A stretch of DNA of 64,000 bases from Pseudomonas paraglycinae (GTDB taxonomy: Bacteria > Pseudomonadota > Gammaproteobacteria > Pseudomonadales > Pseudomonadaceae), in assembly GCF_021601625.1 (NCBI RefSeq), contig NZ_BQHR01000005.1, positions 62,001 to 126,000 of the forward strand, in the 5' to 3' direction. The notes under the pieces are model-generated. The model searched no databases. It saw nothing but the letters and a program-made list of their open reading frames with translations, and had not been told where the DNA came from. Both the position numbers and the translations under genes were made by a program. This document shows positions 8,705-20,728 of the stretch, piece by piece; the stretch's first letter is position 1; the number at the start of each line of letters is the position of its first letter.

Positions 8705-9157
8705 TTACAGCGCTTTGACGGAGAAGATTTCCACGTCAAAGGTCAGCGTCTTGCCGGCCAGCGGGTGGTTGAAGTCGACGGTCACTTGCGCGTCGTCGAA
8801 CTCTTTCACCACACCCGGCAGCTCAGTATTGGCCGCATCGTTGAAGATCACCAGCAGACCCGGCGACAGTTCCATGTCCGCAAACTGCGAACGCGGAATG
8901 ATCTGTACGTTTTGCGGGTTTGGCTGGCCGAATGCGTTTTCCGGTTCAATGGTCAGGGTACGCTTGTCGCCGGCCTTGAAGCCGAACAACGCCGCCTCGA
9001 AGCCCGGCAGCAGGTTGCCGTCGCCGACCTTGAAGGTCGCCGGGGCTTTGTCGAAGGTGCTGTCGACTGTGTCGCCGTTCTCCAGGCGCAATGCAAAGTG
9101 CAAGGTGACTTCCGTGTTCTGGCCGATGCGTTGCTCAGCCAATACCTGTTCAGTCAT
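8705..9157 (-). CDS. fkpB: FKBP-type peptidyl-prolyl isomerase FkpB/SlpA
   Basis: The 150-residue SlpA-type prolyl isomerase starts '[14 protein letters not shown]'. 'NGDTVDSTFDKAP' and 'GNLLPGFEAALFG' form the FKBP core, and the central insert ('ENAFGQPNPQNVQIIPRSQF') is the IF chaperone domain of SlyD/SlpA proteins. There is no histidine-rich tail, which separates it from SlyD. It is cytoplasmic, with no signal peptide. Its start overlaps the lspA end by 8 bases, and it sits between lspA and ispH as in many relatives. Confidence 0.92.
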   Translation of the reverse strand: MTEQVLAEQRIGQNTEVTLHFALRLENGDTVDSTFDKAPATFKVGDGNLLPGFEAALFGFKAGDKRTLTIEPENAFGQPNPQNVQIIPRSQFADMELSPGLLVIFNDAANTELPGVVKEFDDAQVTVDFNHPLAGKTLTFDVEIFSVKAL

Positions 9158-9662
9158 GAACGGTTTCTCCGGATTTCTTGGTTTTGAACATGTCCAGTGC
9201 CAGCATCACCGCGCCAACGGTGATGGCGCTGTCGGCGAAGTTGAACGCCGGGAAGTACCAGCGGTTCTGCCAGTGCACCAGAATGAAGTCGATCACATGG
9301 CCCAGGGCAATGCGGTCATAAAGGTTGCCCAGTGCGCCGCCCAGAACCAGCGCCAGCGCAATGGCCAGCCAGGTTTCGTTGCGGCCCAGGCGCTTGAGCC
9401 AGACCACCAGCACCGCACTGACCGCAATCGCGATCAGGGCGAACAGCCAGCGCTGCCAGCCAGAGCTGTCCGCGAGGAAGCTGAAGGCAGCGCCGGTGTT
9501 GTAGGCCAGTGTCCAGCTGAAGTAATCAGGGATGATCACAATCTGCTGAAACATCTCGAGCTTGCCTTCGAAGTAGAACTTGCTGGCCTGGTCAATGACC
9601 AGAACCAGCAAGCTCAACCAGAGCCAGCTCAGCCGTCCGAAACGGCCAACGGCATTAGGCAT
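9150..9662 (-). CDS. lspA: Lipoprotein signal peptidase LspA
   Basis: The 170-residue inner-membrane aspartyl protease cuts the signal peptide from diacylglyceryl-prolipoproteins. Four hydrophobic segments are visible. The conserved '[11 protein letters not shown]', and '[10 protein letters not shown]' with 'FNFADSAI', hold the catalytic aspartates of the family. The start '[10 protein letters not shown]' overlaps the ileS stop by 8 bases; the extension to 9686 was rejected because it goes deeper into ileS. Its products here would include the lipoproteins encoded at 23531 and 31222. Confidence 0.95.
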   Translation of the reverse strand: MPNAVGRFGRLSWLWLSLLVLVIDQASKFYFEGKLEMFQQIVIIPDYFSWTLAYNTGAAFSFLADSSGWQRWLFALIAIAVSAVLVVWLKRLGRNETWLAIALALVLGGALGNLYDRIALGHVIDFILVHWQNRWYFPAFNFADSAITVGAVMLALDMFKTKKSGETVHD

Positions 9663-12486
9663 AGTGACGAACCTCGCCGGCGCCATCGATGTTGTCCACG
9701 CAACGGCCGCAGATTTCCGGATGCTCCGGGTTCACACCGACGTCTTCGCGGCAGTGCCAGCAACGGGCGCATTTCGGGAAGGCGGACTTGACGATCTTCA
9801 GCTTCAGTCCGCTGACTTCGGTGGCCACGGCGTCGGCCGGAGCCTGCACGAACGGTGCAACAGTGGCAGTCGAAGTGATCAGGACAAAGCGCAGCTCGTT
9901 GCTCAGCTTGGCCAGGTCGGCGGTCAGCGCGTCTTCGGCGAACAGCGTCACTTCGGCTTGCAGGTTGCCACCGACGGCCTTGGCCGCGCGCTGGATTTCC
10001 ATCTCTTTGTTGACCGCCACCTTCACTTCCATGATGCGATCCCAGTACTCGCGACCCAGCTCGAAGCCTTCCGGCAACTCGGTCAGGCCTTCGTACCAGG
10101 TGTTGAGCATCACCGATTCGTTGCGCTCGCCCGGCAGGTATTGCCACAGCTCGTCGGCAGTGAACGCCAGGATCGGCGCGATCCAGCGCACCAGCGCTTC
10201 GGAGATATGGAACAGCGCGGTCTGGCACGAACGACGGGCCTTGCTGTCGGCGCCAGTGGTGTACTGGCGATCCTTGATGATGTCCAGGTAGAAACCACCC
10301 AGCTCCTGCACGCAGAAGTTGTGGATCTTCGAGTAGACGTTCCAGAAACGGTATTCGCCGTAGTGCTCTTGCAACTCGCGTTGCAGCAGCAGGGTGCGAT
10401 CCACCGCCCAGCGATCCAGCGCCAGCATCTCTTCGACCGGCAGCAGGTCGGTGGCCGGGTTGAAACCGGTCAGGTTGGAAAGCAGGAAGCGCGCGGTGTT
10501 ACGGATACGACGGTAGGCGTCCGCACTGCGCTGCAGGATCTGCTCGGACACGGCCATCTCGCCCGAGTAGTCGGTCGACGCGACCCACAGACGCATGATG
10601 TCGGCGCCCAGGGTGTCGTTGACTTTCTGCGGCGCGATCACGTTGCCCAGGGACTTGGACATCTTGCGGCCGGACTCGTCCACGGTGAAACCGTGGGTCA
10701 GCAGCTCGCGGTACGGCGCGTGGTTGTCGATGGCGCAACCGGTCAGCAAGGACGAGTGGAACCAGCCACGGTGCTGGTCCGAACCTTCCAGGTACAGGTC
10801 GGCACGCGGGCCGGTTTCGTGGCCCATCGGGTGCGAACCGCGCAGGACGTGCCAGTGCGTGGTGCCCGAGTCGAACCAGACGTCGAGGGTGTCGCTGATC
10901 TTGTCGTATTGCGGCGCTTCATCGCCCAGCAGTTCGGCCGCGTCGAGTTTGAACCAGGCTTCGATGCCTTCGACTTCAACGCGCTTGGCGACTTCTTCCA
11001 TCAGCTCGACAGTACGTGGGTGCAGCTCACCGCTTTCCTTGTTCAGGAAGAACGGGATCGGCACGCCCCAGTTGCGCTGACGGGAGATGCACCAGTCCGG
11101 ACGGTTGGCGATCATCGAGTGCAGGCGCGCCTGGCCCCAGGCCGGGACGAACTTGGTGTCTTCGATGGCTTTGAGCGAGCGCACGCGCAGGGTGTCGCCG
11201 GATACCGGCTCCTTGTCCATGCCGATGAACCACTGCGCGGTGGCGCGGTAGATCAGCGGGGTCTTGTGGCGCCAGCAGTGCATGTAGCTGTGTTCGATGA
11301 CGGTGGTGTGCAGCAGCGCACCAACTTCGGTGAGTTTTTCAACGATGGCCGGGTTGGCCTTCCAGATGAACTGGCCGCCGAAGAACTCCAGCGACGGCAC
11401 GTAAACGCCATTGCTCTGTACCGGGTTGAGGATGTCGTCGTTGACCATGCCGTATTTCTTGCAGGTCACGAAGTCGTCAACGCCGTAGGCCGGTGCGGAG
11501 TGAACCACGCCGGTGCCGGCGCCCAGTTCCACGTAGTCGGCCAGGTACACCGGCGACAGACGGTCATAGAACGGGTGACGGAAATTGATCAGTTCCAGCG
11601 CCGAACCCGGTGCGGTGGCCAATACGGTGCCTTCGACGCCGTAACGGGTCAGGCAGGATTCGACCAGCTCTTCAGCCAGCACCAGCAGCTTGTCGCCGAT
11701 GTCGACCAGGGCGTAGGTGAATTCCGGGTGAACGTTGAGCGCCTGGTTCGCCGGGATGGTCCACGGGGTGGTGGTCCAGATCACGATCGAGGCCGGTTTG
11801 CCCAGGGACGGCAGACCGAATGCGGCGGCCAGTTTGGCCTCGTCAGCGATCGGGAACGCTACGTCGATGGTCGAGGACTTCTTGTTCTCGTACTCGACTT
11901 CCGCTTCGGCCAGGGCCGAACCGCAATCGAAGCACCAGTTCACAGGTTTCAAGCCCTTGAACACGAAACCGCCCTTGACGATTTCGGCGAGGGCGCGGAT
12001 TTCACCGGCCTCGTTCTTGAAGTTCATGGTCTTGTACGGATTGGCGAAGTCGCCCAGCACGCCGAGGCGGATGAACTCGGTCTTCTGCCCTTCGATCTGC
12101 TCGGTGGCGTAGGCACGGCAAAGTTCGCGGGTCTTGTCCGCGCCCAGGTTCTTGCCGTGGGTCACTTCAACCTTGTGCTCGATCGGCAGGCCGTGGCAAT
12201 CCCAGCCCGGGACATACGGCGCGTCGAAGCCCGACAGGGTCTTCGAGCGGATGATCATGTCCTTGAGAATCTTGTTCAGTGCGTGACCGATGTGGATCGT
12301 ACCGTTGGCGTACGGAGGGCCGTCGTGCAGGACGAACTTCGGACGATCCTTGCCAATCTCGCGCAACTTTCCGTACAGGCCAATACTGTCCCAGCGCTGC
12401 AGGATCTGCGGTTCGCGCTGTGGCAGGCCGGCCTTCATTGGGAAGGCGGTGTCCGGAAGGTTTAGCGTGGCTTTATAGTCGGTCAT
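9655..12486 (-). CDS. ileS: Isoleucyl-tRNA synthetase
   Basis: The 943-residue class I synthetase charges tRNA-Ile. The HIGH motif is in '[18 protein letters not shown]' and the KMSKS motif in '[10 protein letters not shown]'. The CP1 editing domain lies between, and the C-terminus has a zinc finger, 'CARCWHC...ICGRC'. The zinc-finger C-terminus and bacterial length indicate the eubacterial type that mupirocin inhibits. It is flanked by ribF upstream and lspA downstream, with which it overlaps. A very long open frame on the opposite strand is a GC-driven shadow. Confidence 0.97.
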   Translation of the reverse strand: MTDYKATLNLPDTAFPMKAGLPQREPQILQRWDSIGLYGKLREIGKDRPKFVLHDGPPYANGTIHIGHALNKILKDMIIRSKTLSGFDAPYVPGWDCHGLPIEHKVEVTHGKNLGADKTRELCRAYATEQIEGQKTEFIRLGVLGDFANPYKTMNFKNEAGEIRALAEIVKGGFVFKGLKPVNWCFDCGSALAEAEVEYENKKSSTIDVAFPIADEAKLAAAFGLPSLGKPASIVIWTTTPWTIPANQALNVHPEFTYALVDIGDKLLVLAEELVESCLTRYGVEGTVLATAPGSALELINFRHPFYDRLSPVYLADYVELGAGTGVVHSAPAYGVDDFVTCKKYGMVNDDILNPVQSNGVYVPSLEFFGGQFIWKANPAIVEKLTEVGALLHTTVIEHSYMHCWRHKTPLIYRATAQWFIGMDKEPVSGDTLRVRSLKAIEDTKFVPAWGQARLHSMIANRPDWCISRQRNWGVPIPFFLNKESGELHPRTVELMEEVAKRVEVEGIEAWFKLDAAELLGDEAPQYDKISDTLDVWFDSGTTHWHVLRGSHPMGHETGPRADLYLEGSDQHRGWFHSSLLTGCAIDNHAPYRELLTHGFTVDESGRKMSKSLGNVIAPQKVNDTLGADIMRLWVASTDYSGEMAVSEQILQRSADAYRRIRNTARFLLSNLTGFNPATDLLPVEEMLALDRWAVDRTLLLQRELQEHYGEYRFWNVYSKIHNFCVQELGGFYLDIIKDRQYTTGADSKARRSCQTALFHISEALVRWIAPILAFTADELWQYLPGERNESVMLNTWYEGLTELPEGFELGREYWDRIMEVKVAVNKEMEIQRAAKAVGGNLQAEVTLFAEDALTADLAKLSNELRFVLITSTATVAPFVQAPADAVATEVSGLKLKIVKSAFPKCARCWHCREDVGVNPEHPEICGRCVDNIDGAGEVRHYA

Positions 12487-12499
12487 TTAAGGCTCTTCA

Positions 12500-13438
12500 T
12501 TAGCGATGGGCGCTAGGTGCGGCTAGTGCACGGGCGGCGGCGACATCCGCGCTGATCGCCGTTTTCAATGCCTCCAGGGAGGCGAAACGCTGCTCTTCAC
12601 GCAGCTTCTGGTGGAAAACCACCGTCAAACGCCGGTCATACAGATCGCCGGCAAAATCTAAAAGATGGACTTCAAGGTGGGCCTTGCCATCACCTTGGAC
12701 CGTGGGCCGCACGCCGATATTGGCGACGCCGGGCCAGGTCTTGCCGTCGATGTCGACGTCGACCAGGTAAACCCCGGTGAACGGCACGCGACGGCGTTTC
12801 AGTTGAATATTCGCCGTGGGCGTACCCAGTTGACGGGCCAGTTTCTGGCCATGCAGCACGCGACCGGCAATCCGGTACGGGCGACCCAGCAGGCGTTCGG
12901 CCAACGCGAAATCGGCGGCGGCCAACGCGTTGCGCACCTGGGTGCTGCTGACACGAATGCCGTCCAGCTCGACGGTTTGCGCGGCTTCCACGGTAAAACC
13001 GTGAACCTGCCCGGCCTGCAACAGGAAATCAAAATCACCGAGACGGTCGCAACCGAAGCGGAAATCGTCACCGACCTCCAGATGCTGCACGCCGAGGCCA
13101 TCGACCAGGATGGTATCGACGAACTCGCTGGCGCTGAGTTTGCTCAGGCGCTGGTTGAAGGCCAGGCACAAGACCCGGTCGACGCCTTCGGCGGCCAGCA
13201 GTTGCAGCTTGTCGCGCAACCGGGCCAGACGCGCCGGCGCGGTCTCCGGGGCAAAGAATTCCCGTGGCTGCGGCTCGAAAATCACCACGCAGCTGGGTAC
13301 GCCCAACTCGAGCGCACGCTCACGCAGTCGGGCCAGAATGGCCTGGTGACCACGGTGAACACCGTCAAAGTTGCCAATAGTGGCGACGCAGCCCCGATGC
13401 TGGGGGCGCAGATTGTGGAGGCCTCGAACCAGCTGCAT
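12500..13438 (-). CDS. ribF: Bifunctional riboflavin kinase / FAD synthetase RibF
   Basis: The 312-residue protein makes FMN and then FAD from riboflavin. The N-terminal nucleotidyltransferase motif is 'IGNFDGVHRGHQAIL'; the C-terminal kinase has 'LGTPTANIQL' and 'GVYLVDV'. The start 'MQLVRGLHNLRPQHRG' is standard; a longer reading to 13513 lacks support. It lies 13 bases before ileS and 129 bases after murJ. FAD from this enzyme would serve ThiO and Fpr in this window. Confidence 0.95.
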   Translation of the reverse strand: MQLVRGLHNLRPQHRGCVATIGNFDGVHRGHQAILARLRERALELGVPSCVVIFEPQPREFFAPETAPARLARLRDKLQLLAAEGVDRVLCLAFNQRLSKLSASEFVDTILVDGLGVQHLEVGDDFRFGCDRLGDFDFLLQAGQVHGFTVEAAQTVELDGIRVSSTQVRNALAAADFALAERLLGRPYRIAGRVLHGQKLARQLGTPTANIQLKRRRVPFTGVYLVDVDIDGKTWPGVANIGVRPTVQGDGKAHLEVHLLDFAGDLYDRRLTVVFHQKLREEQRFASLEALKTAISADVAAARALAAPSAHR

Positions 13439-13567
13439 AACGCGCTTCTTGCTCATAAAGTGGCCGATTATAACCACACCCGACGGCCGACGACAGGCAA
13501 CACCGTAACCCAAAGTGATCGAGCCGACAAAACTGCCGGCTCGCGCCCGTCTTTCAAGGGTGAAACC

Positions 13568-15106
13568 TCAGTTCAACGCCTTGCGATTGAAGTCGCGCAG
13601 GCGGAAACCAAGCAGCAGCAACATACCGAAATAAGCGACCACGCCGGCAACCACCAACGCGCCCAGGCGCAGGAAGCGCTCCAACATGTGGCCCTGATCC
13701 CAAGCGGGCATGAAATGCATGCCGATCAACAGCACCGCCGACATCACCGCCACCGCAACCACAAGCTTGAAACCGAACTTCAACCAGCCCGGCTGCGGTT
13801 GATACATCTGCTGTTTGCGCAATTGATAGAACAGCAGCCCGGCATTCAGGCAGGCACCGGCGCTGATCGCCAACGCCAGACCGGCATGGGCCAGCGGACC
13901 GATCAGCACCAGGTTGAACAGTTGAGTAACCACCAGGGTGAAGATTGCGATTTTTACCGGCGTACGGATGTTTTGTTGCGCATAAAAGCCCGGCGCCAGC
14001 ACTTTGATCACGATAATCCCGAGCAGACCGACAGAATAGGCAATCAGCGCCCGCTGCGTCATTTCCGCGTCAAAACCGCTGAACTGGCCGTACTGGAACA
14101 GCGAAACCGTCAACGGCTCGGCCAGAATCCCCAGCGCCAGCGCACACGGCAGCACCAGCACGAAGCACAGGCGCAGGCCCCAGTCGAGAATCCGCGAATA
14201 TTCGTGGCGATCCTTGCTGGCGTAGGTCTTGGCCAAGGTCGGCAGCAGAATCGTGCCCAACGCCACACCCAGCACACCGGACGGCAGTTCCATCAAACGG
14301 TCGGCGTAATACATCCACGACACCGAACCCGCCACCAGGAACGAGGCGAAAATGGTGTTGATGATCAGGGAAATCTGGCTGACCGAGACGCCGATGATCG
14401 CCGGCAGCATCTGTTTCATCACCCGCCAGACGCCGGTATCACGCAGATTCAGGCGCGGCAGCACCAGCATGCCGATCTTTTTCAGGTGCGGCAGTTGATA
14501 GAGCAACTGCGCCAGACCACCAACCAGCACTGCCCAGCCGAGGGCCATGACCGGTGGATCGAAGTACGGCGTCAGGAACAGCGAAAACACGATCATGCTG
14601 ACGTTGAGCAGGGTCGGCACGAATGCCGGCACCGAGAAACGGTTCCAGGTATTGAGGATCGCACCCGCCAGTGAAGACAGGGAGATCAGCAATATATAGG
14701 GGAAGGTCACTCGCAGCAGGTCGGTGGTCAGCTGGAATTTTTCCGGCGTATCGGTGAAACCCGGCGCCGTGGCCCAGATCACCCAGGGCGCGGCGATCAT
14801 GCCGAGCGCGGTGACCAGCGCCAGTACCAGCGTCAGCAGGCCGGAAACGTACGCAATAAAGGTGCGAGTTGCCTCTTCGCCCTTCTGGTTTTTATATTCG
14901 GCCAGGATCGGCACAAAAGCCTGGGAAAACGCCCCCTCGGCGAAGATCCTGCGCAGCAGATTGGGCAGTTTGAAGGCGATGAAGAAGGCGTCGGTCGCCA
15001 TTCCGGCGCCGAAGGTACGGGCGATGAGCGTGTCGCGAACAAACCCGAGAATCCGGGAAAGCATCGTGATAGAGCTGACGGCGGCCAACGATTTGAGCAG
15101 ATTCAT
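13568..15106 (-). CDS. murJ: Lipid II flippase MurJ (MviN)
   Basis: The 512-residue MOP-superfamily integral membrane protein has about 14 hydrophobic segments and moves lipid II across the inner membrane for peptidoglycan growth. The start '[20 protein letters not shown]' and the following '[15 protein letters not shown]' are diagnostic of MurJ, including the conserved arginine of the central cavity. The reading extends upstream to 15253, but the ATG at 15106 fits the family. It is the first gene of the minus-strand series with ribF and is divergent from rpsT. Confidence 0.95.
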   Translation of the reverse strand: MNLLKSLAAVSSITMLSRILGFVRDTLIARTFGAGMATDAFFIAFKLPNLLRRIFAEGAFSQAFVPILAEYKNQKGEEATRTFIAYVSGLLTLVLALVTALGMIAAPWVIWATAPGFTDTPEKFQLTTDLLRVTFPYILLISLSSLAGAILNTWNRFSVPAFVPTLLNVSMIVFSLFLTPYFDPPVMALGWAVLVGGLAQLLYQLPHLKKIGMLVLPRLNLRDTGVWRVMKQMLPAIIGVSVSQISLIINTIFASFLVAGSVSWMYYADRLMELPSGVLGVALGTILLPTLAKTYASKDRHEYSRILDWGLRLCFVLVLPCALALGILAEPLTVSLFQYGQFSGFDAEMTQRALIAYSVGLLGIIVIKVLAPGFYAQQNIRTPVKIAIFTLVVTQLFNLVLIGPLAHAGLALAISAGACLNAGLLFYQLRKQQMYQPQPGWLKFGFKLVVAVAVMSAVLLIGMHFMPAWDQGHMLERFLRLGALVVAGVVAYFGMLLLLGFRLRDFNRKALN

Positions 15107-15276
15107 TGAAGGAATGTGTGCCTGTCGATAAACAGCAGGCGAATAACGCGCCCACTTGTGCGATACTCCGCGCCGCAACAGCACAGAGCCAAAGCTCGCG
15201 AGTTTACAGGTCAAGCGCCGGAAATAAATATCCCGCCTCTTTATACCTACCACTTAGCGGAACGTCTCAAGCGCCC

Positions 15277-15305
15277 TTGACAAGACATCTCTTCATCGGC
15301 ATGAT
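15277..15305 (+). promoter_or_regulatory. Candidate sigma-70 promoter of rpsT
   Basis: TTGACA at 15277-15282 and CATGAT at 15300-15305 are separated by 17 bases, leaving a short leader before the GTG start of rpsT at 15359. The perfect -35 box fits strong ribosomal-protein expression. No experimental support can be seen here. Confidence 0.6.
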
Positions 15306-15358
15306 TCGCGGCCTATTTTGTTTGCTATTTCCTAAAAAGTCTTTCGAGGAGCTCGACG

Positions 15359-15631
15359 GTGGCCAACTCACCTTCCGCCAAAAAACGTGCAAAACAGGCT
15401 GAGAAGCGTCGCAGCCACAACGCCAGCCTGCGTTCCATGGTTCGTACCTACATCAAGAATGTAGTTAAAGCCATCGACGCAAAAGACGCTGAAAAAGCTC
15501 AAGCTGCATACGTTCTGGCTGTGCCAGTTATCGACCGTATGGCCGATAAAGGCATCATCCACAAGAACAAGGCTGCTCGCCATAAGAGCCGCCTGAATGG
15601 CCACGTCAAGGCACTGAAAGAAGCTGCCTAA
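15359..15631 (+). CDS. rpsT: 30S ribosomal protein S20
   Basis: The 90-residue basic protein binds 16S rRNA early in 30S assembly. '[20 protein letters not shown]' and '[16 protein letters not shown]' are typical S20 sequences. The start codon is GTG, preceded by GAGGAG; a non-AUG start together with the leader is reminiscent of the translational autocontrol known for S20 in E. coli. It is monocistronic, ending in a strong hairpin terminator, and divergent from murJ. Confidence 0.97.
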   Translation: MANSPSAKKRAKQAEKRRSHNASLRSMVRTYIKNVVKAIDAKDAEKAQAAYVLAVPVIDRMADKGIIHKNKAARHKSRLNGHVKALKEAA

Positions 15632-15646
15632 TCGACGTAGTCATTA

Positions 15647-15674
15647 AAAAACCGACCTCAGGGTCGGTTTTTTA
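15647..15674 (+). terminator. Rho-independent terminator of rpsT
   Basis: Stem ACCGACC / GGTCGGT with loop TCAG, followed by a run of six or more T. It lies 16 bases after the rpsT stop. Confidence 0.9.
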
Positions 15675-15676
15675 TT

Positions 15677-15712
15677 GCCTGCGATTTGCTCTGATTTCAG
15701 CAAATCACAGGC
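15677..15712. repeat. Imperfect 14-bp inverted repeat between two terminators
   Basis: GCCTGCGATTTGCT pairs with AGCAAATCACAGGC, with one mismatch and an 8-base loop. It lies between the rpsT terminator and the bidirectional hairpin before the creA end. It has no T-run of its own. It may be a transcript-stabilising hairpin or a small palindromic repeat. Confidence 0.5.
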
Positions 15713-15713
15713 A

Positions 15714-15746
15714 AAAAAAGAGGAGCCAACCGGCTCCTTTTTTTTA
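15714..15746. terminator. Bidirectional terminator between rpsT and creA
   Basis: Stem AGGAGCC / GGCTCCT around AACC, flanked by an A-run on the left and a T-run on the right, so it can stop transcripts from both rpsT and creA. Confidence 0.8.
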
Positions 15747-15753
15747 CGTGCGA

Positions 15754-16218
15754 TTAATGAGTCGACGCCCACGGCAAAATCGGGATCGCCGTCACCGCAT
15801 TCTGCGGGCTACCCTCGATCAGACGATCGCTGTAGACCAGATACACCAGCGTATTGCGCTTCTTGTCGAGGAATCGCACCACTTGCATGGTCTTGAACAC
15901 CAGCGAAGTGCGCTCCTTGAACACCTCTTCGCCATCCTTCAACTCACCCTTGAAGTTGATCGGTCCGACCTGACGACAAGCAATGGACGCCTCGGCACGA
16001 TCCTCGGCCAGACCCAACCCACCCTTCACACCACCCGTCTTGGCGCGCGACAGGTAGCAAGTCACACCTTCAACCTTCGGATCATCGAATGCCTCGACCA
16101 CGATCCGGTCGTTGGGCCCGACAAATTTGAACACCGTCGATACCTGACCGATTTCCTCGGCCGAGGCCAGCAATGGCAGCGCCACCAACAAGCCCAACAA
16201 TCCTTTTGCCATGCGCAT
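15754..16218 (-). CDS. creA: CreA family protein
   Basis: The 154-residue protein has a signal peptide ('[20 protein letters not shown]'), so it is probably periplasmic. The body ('[15 protein letters not shown]' and '[15 protein letters not shown]') matches the CreA family, conserved in proteobacteria but without a firmly established activity. Two internal cysteines ('TCYL' and 'IACRQ') may form a disulfide. It sits 10 bases downstream of proB and is probably co-transcribed with it. The relation to the E. coli cre operon is only by name. Confidence 0.88.
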   Translation of the reverse strand: MRMAKGLLGLLVALPLLASAEEIGQVSTVFKFVGPNDRIVVEAFDDPKVEGVTCYLSRAKTGGVKGGLGLAEDRAEASIACRQVGPINFKGELKDGEEVFKERTSLVFKTMQVVRFLDKKRNTLVYLVYSDRLIEGSPQNAVTAIPILPWASTH

Positions 16219-16228
16219 CGCGTTTTCC

Positions 16229-17347
16229 TTACACCAGAATCAGGTTGTCACGGTGAACCAGTTCCGGCTCAGCCATGTAACCCAGTAAACCGACAATCGC
16301 ATCAGACGACTGACCGATGATTTTTTGCGCTTCCAGCGCGCTGTAGTTGGCCAGGCCACGGGCGATCTCACGACCGTCCGGTGCCACGCAAACCACCATT
16401 TCGCCGCGACGAAAACTGCCCTGAACCAGTTTGACACCAACCGGCAGCAAGCTTTTGTTACCCTGGGACAACGCGGAAACCGCACCATCATCCAACACCA
16501 GCGTGCCACGGGTTTGCAGATGTCCGGCCAGCCACTGCTTGCGCGCCGCGAGCATACCGCGCTCAGGCGACAGCAACGTACCAATGCGCTCACCCGCCTT
16601 CAGACGATCAAGCACGCGCTCCAGACGCCCACCAACAATGATGGTATGCGCGCCGGAACGTGCCGCCAGCCGCGCCGCGCGCAGCTTGGTCTGCATGCCG
16701 CCACGACCCAATGCACCACCAGTACCGCCCGCCACCGCATCCAGCGTCGGATCATCGGCGCGCGCTTCGTAAATCAGTTGGGCGTCAGGGTTATTGCGCG
16801 GATCGGCGTCGAACATGCCGTCGCGATCCGTCAGGATCACCAGCAGATCGGCCTCGACCAGGTTGGCCACCAGCGCCGCGAGCGTATCGTTGTCGCCGAA
16901 ACGGATTTCGTCGGTGACCACGGTGTCATTTTCATTGATCACCGGGATGACTTTCAGCTCGACCAGCGCGCGCAAGGTGCTGCGGGCATTCAGGTAGCGC
17001 TTGCGGTCGGACAGGTCGTCATGGGTCAGCAGAATCTGCGCAGTGTGCCGACCGTGCTCGGCAAAGCTCGATTCCCAGGCCTGCACCAAGCCCATCTGGC
17101 CGATTGCGGCAGCGGCCTGGAGCTCGTGCATCGCGCTGGGTCGAGCGGTCCAGCCCAAGCGACTCATGCCCGCCGCCACTGCCCCGGAGGACACCAGCAC
17201 CAGCTCGACGCCGGCCTCGTGCAAAGCCACCATCTGCTCGACCCAGACACCCATTGCCGCGCGATCCAGCCCTTTGCCATCCGCCGTCAGCAAAGCGCTG
17301 CCGATCTTCACGACCCAACGCTGCGCACCTGTCACCTTGCTCCGCAT
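16229..17347 (-). CDS. proB: Glutamate 5-kinase
   Basis: The 372-residue enzyme phosphorylates glutamate in the first step of proline synthesis. The N-terminal amino-acid-kinase domain shows '[17 protein letters not shown]', '[11 protein letters not shown]' and 'NENDTV'; the C-terminal third is a PUA domain ('[20 protein letters not shown]'). The start '[11 protein letters not shown]' was chosen by family pattern; an ATG one codon earlier (17350), with AAGG at usable spacing, is equally possible. A hairpin separates it from cgtA, so it probably has its own promoter. Confidence 0.94.
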   Translation of the reverse strand: MRSKVTGAQRWVVKIGSALLTADGKGLDRAAMGVWVEQMVALHEAGVELVLVSSGAVAAGMSRLGWTARPSAMHELQAAAAIGQMGLVQAWESSFAEHGRHTAQILLTHDDLSDRKRYLNARSTLRALVELKVIPVINENDTVVTDEIRFGDNDTLAALVANLVEADLLVILTDRDGMFDADPRNNPDAQLIYEARADDPTLDAVAGGTGGALGRGGMQTKLRAARLAARSGAHTIIVGGRLERVLDRLKAGERIGTLLSPERGMLAARKQWLAGHLQTRGTLVLDDGAVSALSQGNKSLLPVGVKLVQGSFRRGEMVVCVAPDGREIARGLANYSALEAQKIIGQSSDAIVGLLGYMAEPELVHRDNLILV

Positions 17348-17437
17348 CATCTTCAACCTTAGCTTGAGGGCAACGCGACCCAGCGCTGCCCGTGACGTTA
17401 TTCGTGGTTATTCGTGACCAACCGATTTCCAGATACT

Positions 17438-17463
17438 AAAACGCCGCTCGATTGAGCGGCGCT
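17438..17463 (-). terminator. Terminator downstream of cgtA
   Basis: Stem CGCCGCTC / GAGCGGCG with loop GATT. Read on the minus strand it is followed by TTTTAG. It lies between cgtA and proB. Confidence 0.75.
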
Positions 17464-17481
17464 TAAGTTTACTGCAACGAA

Positions 17482-18744
<1,263 letters not shown>

Positions 18745-18854
18745 TCAAGACATAAGACTCTTGCAAAAATGAGCGCAGCGACCCCAATCCACGACCTGCA
18801 TCGCACGCCGGCAGCCCATACAAACAGCTTTGCAAGAGACTCACCCCACAAACG

Positions 18855-18881
18855 AAAAAGCCCCGTCGCAAGACAGGGCTT
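18855..18881 (-). terminator. Hairpin downstream of rpmA
   Basis: AAGCCCCGTC / GACAGGGCTT around GCAA, with an imperfect centre, followed on the minus strand by TTTTTCG. It lies between rpmA and cgtA and may be a partial terminator allowing read-through into cgtA. Confidence 0.7.
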
Positions 18882-18898
18882 CTCCAGCACTCTCGCAG

Positions 18899-19156
18899 TT
18901 AGGCTGCGACAACGCTCACGTAACGACGACCGAAGGCGCCTTTTACTTCAAACTTGATCACGCCTTCGATTTTCGCGAAGAGGGTGTGATCCTTACCCAT
19001 GCCAACGCCGTAGCCAGCGTGGAATTGGGTGCCGCGCTGACGCACGATGATGTTGCCGGCCTTGATGACCTGGCCGCCATACATCTTCACGCCAAGGCGT
19101 TTGGCTTCTGAGTCGCGACCGTTACGGGTACTACCACCAGCTTTTTTGTGTGCCAT
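18899..19156 (-). CDS. rpmA: 50S ribosomal protein L27
   Basis: The 85-residue protein starts '[20 protein letters not shown]', the canonical L27 N-terminus that reaches the peptidyl-transferase centre. There is no N-terminal extension needing a protease, unlike Firmicutes. It lies 35 bases after rplU in the same transcript. Confidence 0.97.
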
Positions 19157-19191
19157 GAGTTCAATTCTCCTAGTGAGGAATTAGGCTGTAA

Positions 19192-19503
19192 TTAAGCCTG
19201 AATACCGGTGATTTTGATCTCGGTGAACCACTGGCGGTGGCCCATACGCTTCATGTGGTGCTTACGGCGACGGAACTTGATGATGCGGACTTTATCGTGA
19301 CGACCTTGGGAGATCACTTCAGCCTTGACGGTTGCGCCAGCAACAACAGGTGCGCCGATGTTCACGTCGTCGCCATTGGCGACCAACAGAACGCGGTCAA
19401 AAGTCACGGATTCGCCAGTGGCGACTTCCAGTTTTTCGATCTTCAGGTATTCACCTTCAGCGACCTTGTATTGCTTACCGCCGGTAACGATTACTGCGTA
19501 CAT
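19192..19503 (-). CDS. rplU: 50S ribosomal protein L21
   Basis: The 103-residue 23S rRNA-binding protein starts '[20 protein letters not shown]'. '[16 protein letters not shown]' is the conserved basic L21 tail. Longer upstream readings were rejected because they cross the promoter at 19637-19665. It heads rplU-rpmA-cgtA. Confidence 0.97.
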   Translation of the reverse strand: MYAVIVTGGKQYKVAEGEYLKIEKLEVATGESVTFDRVLLVANGDDVNIGAPVVAGATVKAEVISQGRHDKVRIIKFRRRKHHMKRMGHRQWFTEIKITGIQA

Positions 19504-19636
19504 GGTATTTCTCCGATAATCCTGCTCACCCAGCTCTTTATAAGAAGAGGTATTGGCTGGCATGGCTGCATGGGGCTGGAACGGCCCAAGTGCAATTGCG
19601 TAAGGCAGGTGCTGCCCAGGAAGTTCAGGGTGCGCG

Positions 19637-19665
19637 ATTGTACGCAAGCCTTCGAAGTCGTGCAA
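19637..19665 (-). promoter_or_regulatory. Candidate promoter of rplU-rpmA
   Basis: On the minus strand TTGCAC (19665-19660) and TACAAT (19642-19637) are separated by exactly 17 bases, giving a leader of about 130 bases before rplU. It is a strong match to sigma-70. Confidence 0.7.
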
Positions 19666-19683
19666 GGGGCCGTCCATCGCGCC

Positions 19684-19712
19684 TTGACAGGCCCGGACGT
19701 GGGTCCTAGCAT
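19684..19712 (+). promoter_or_regulatory. Candidate promoter of ispB
   Basis: TTGACA (19684-19689), 17-base spacer, TAGCAT (19707-19712), 32 bases before the ispB ATG. It is divergent from the rplU promoter, with 18 bases between the two -35 boxes. Confidence 0.6.
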
Positions 19713-19744
19713 GCCGCGCAACCCTTCTGGAGCACCTGTCGCTG

Positions 19745-20713
19745 ATGCAACCCCAAGCTTTCTACCGCGCGGTGGCGGACGATTTTAGCGCCGTCGACGG
19801 CATCATCAAGAAGCAGCTGACTTCCCGAGTGCCGCTGGTATCGAAAATCGGCGATTACATCACGTCGGCCGGCGGCAAACGCCTGCGTCCTTTATTGGTG
19901 CTGCTGTGTGGCAAGGCCCTGGGTCGCGAAGGCGACGACATGCGCCTGCTGGCCGCCACCATCGAATTCCTGCACACCGCCACCCTGCTGCATGACGACG
20001 TGGTCGACATGTCCGGCATGCGCCGTGGCCGTTCGACCGCCAACGCCATGTGGGGCAACGCCCCGAGCGTACTGGTCGGCGACTTCCTGTACTCGCGCTC
20101 GTTCGAGATGATGGTCGAACTGGGCTCGATGCCGGTAATGAAGATCCTGTCCCAGGCCACGCGCATCATCGCCGAAGGCGAAGTGCTGCAGCTGTCCAAG
20201 GTTCGCGACGCCAGCACCACCGAAGAAACCTACATGGAAGTGATCCGCGGCAAGACCGCGATGCTGTTCGAGGCTTCGACCCACAGCGCCGCTGCGCTGG
20301 CCGGTGCCACCGCCGAGCAGAGCGAAGCCCTGCGCACCTTCGGTGACCACCTGGGCGTGGCGTTCCAACTGGTCGACGACCTGCTCGACTACAAAGGCGA
20401 CGCCGAAACCCTGGGCAAGAACGTCGGTGACGATCTGGCCGAAGGCAAGCCGACCCTGCCGCTGATCTATACCATGCGCGAAGGCACGCCAGAACAAGCC
20501 GCACTGGTACGCCAGGCGATCCAGAAAGGCGGGATCGAAGACCTGGAAAGCATCCGCATTGCCGTGGAAGCGTCCGGTTCGCTGGAATACACCGCGCAAC
20601 TGGCCCGTGACTACGTGGCCCGTGCGATCAAATGCCTCGACGCACTGCCAGCCAGCGAATACCGCGATGCACTGGTTGAGCTGAGCGAATTCGCGGTCGC
20701 CCGCACGCACTGA
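19745..20713 (+). CDS. ispB: Polyprenyl diphosphate synthase (octaprenyl/solanesyl) IspB
   Basis: The 322-residue trans-prenyltransferase builds the ubiquinone side chain. The first aspartate-rich motif is in '[15 protein letters not shown]' and the second in '[13 protein letters not shown]'. '[12 protein letters not shown]' matches the family. Pseudomonas usually makes Q9, so the product may be solanesyl rather than octaprenyl diphosphate; that cannot be read from the sequence. It uses IPP supplied through IspH. It is divergent from rplU and ends in a strong terminator. Confidence 0.94.
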   Translation: MQPQAFYRAVADDFSAVDGIIKKQLTSRVPLVSKIGDYITSAGGKRLRPLLVLLCGKALGREGDDMRLLAATIEFLHTATLLHDDVVDMSGMRRGRSTANAMWGNAPSVLVGDFLYSRSFEMMVELGSMPVMKILSQATRIIAEGEVLQLSKVRDASTTEETYMEVIRGKTAMLFEASTHSAAALAGATAEQSEALRTFGDHLGVAFQLVDDLLDYKGDAETLGKNVGDDLAEGKPTLPLIYTMREGTPEQAALVRQAIQKGGIEDLESIRIAVEASGSLEYTAQLARDYVARAIKCLDALPASEYRDALVELSEFAVARTH

Positions 20714-20728
20714 TCAACGCCGCATCAT

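Noticed and set aside
9580-12465. A 961-codon open frame antisense to ileS
   Set aside because: It mirrors the ileS codon structure, has no recognisable protein motif or start site, and overlaps an essential gene completely.
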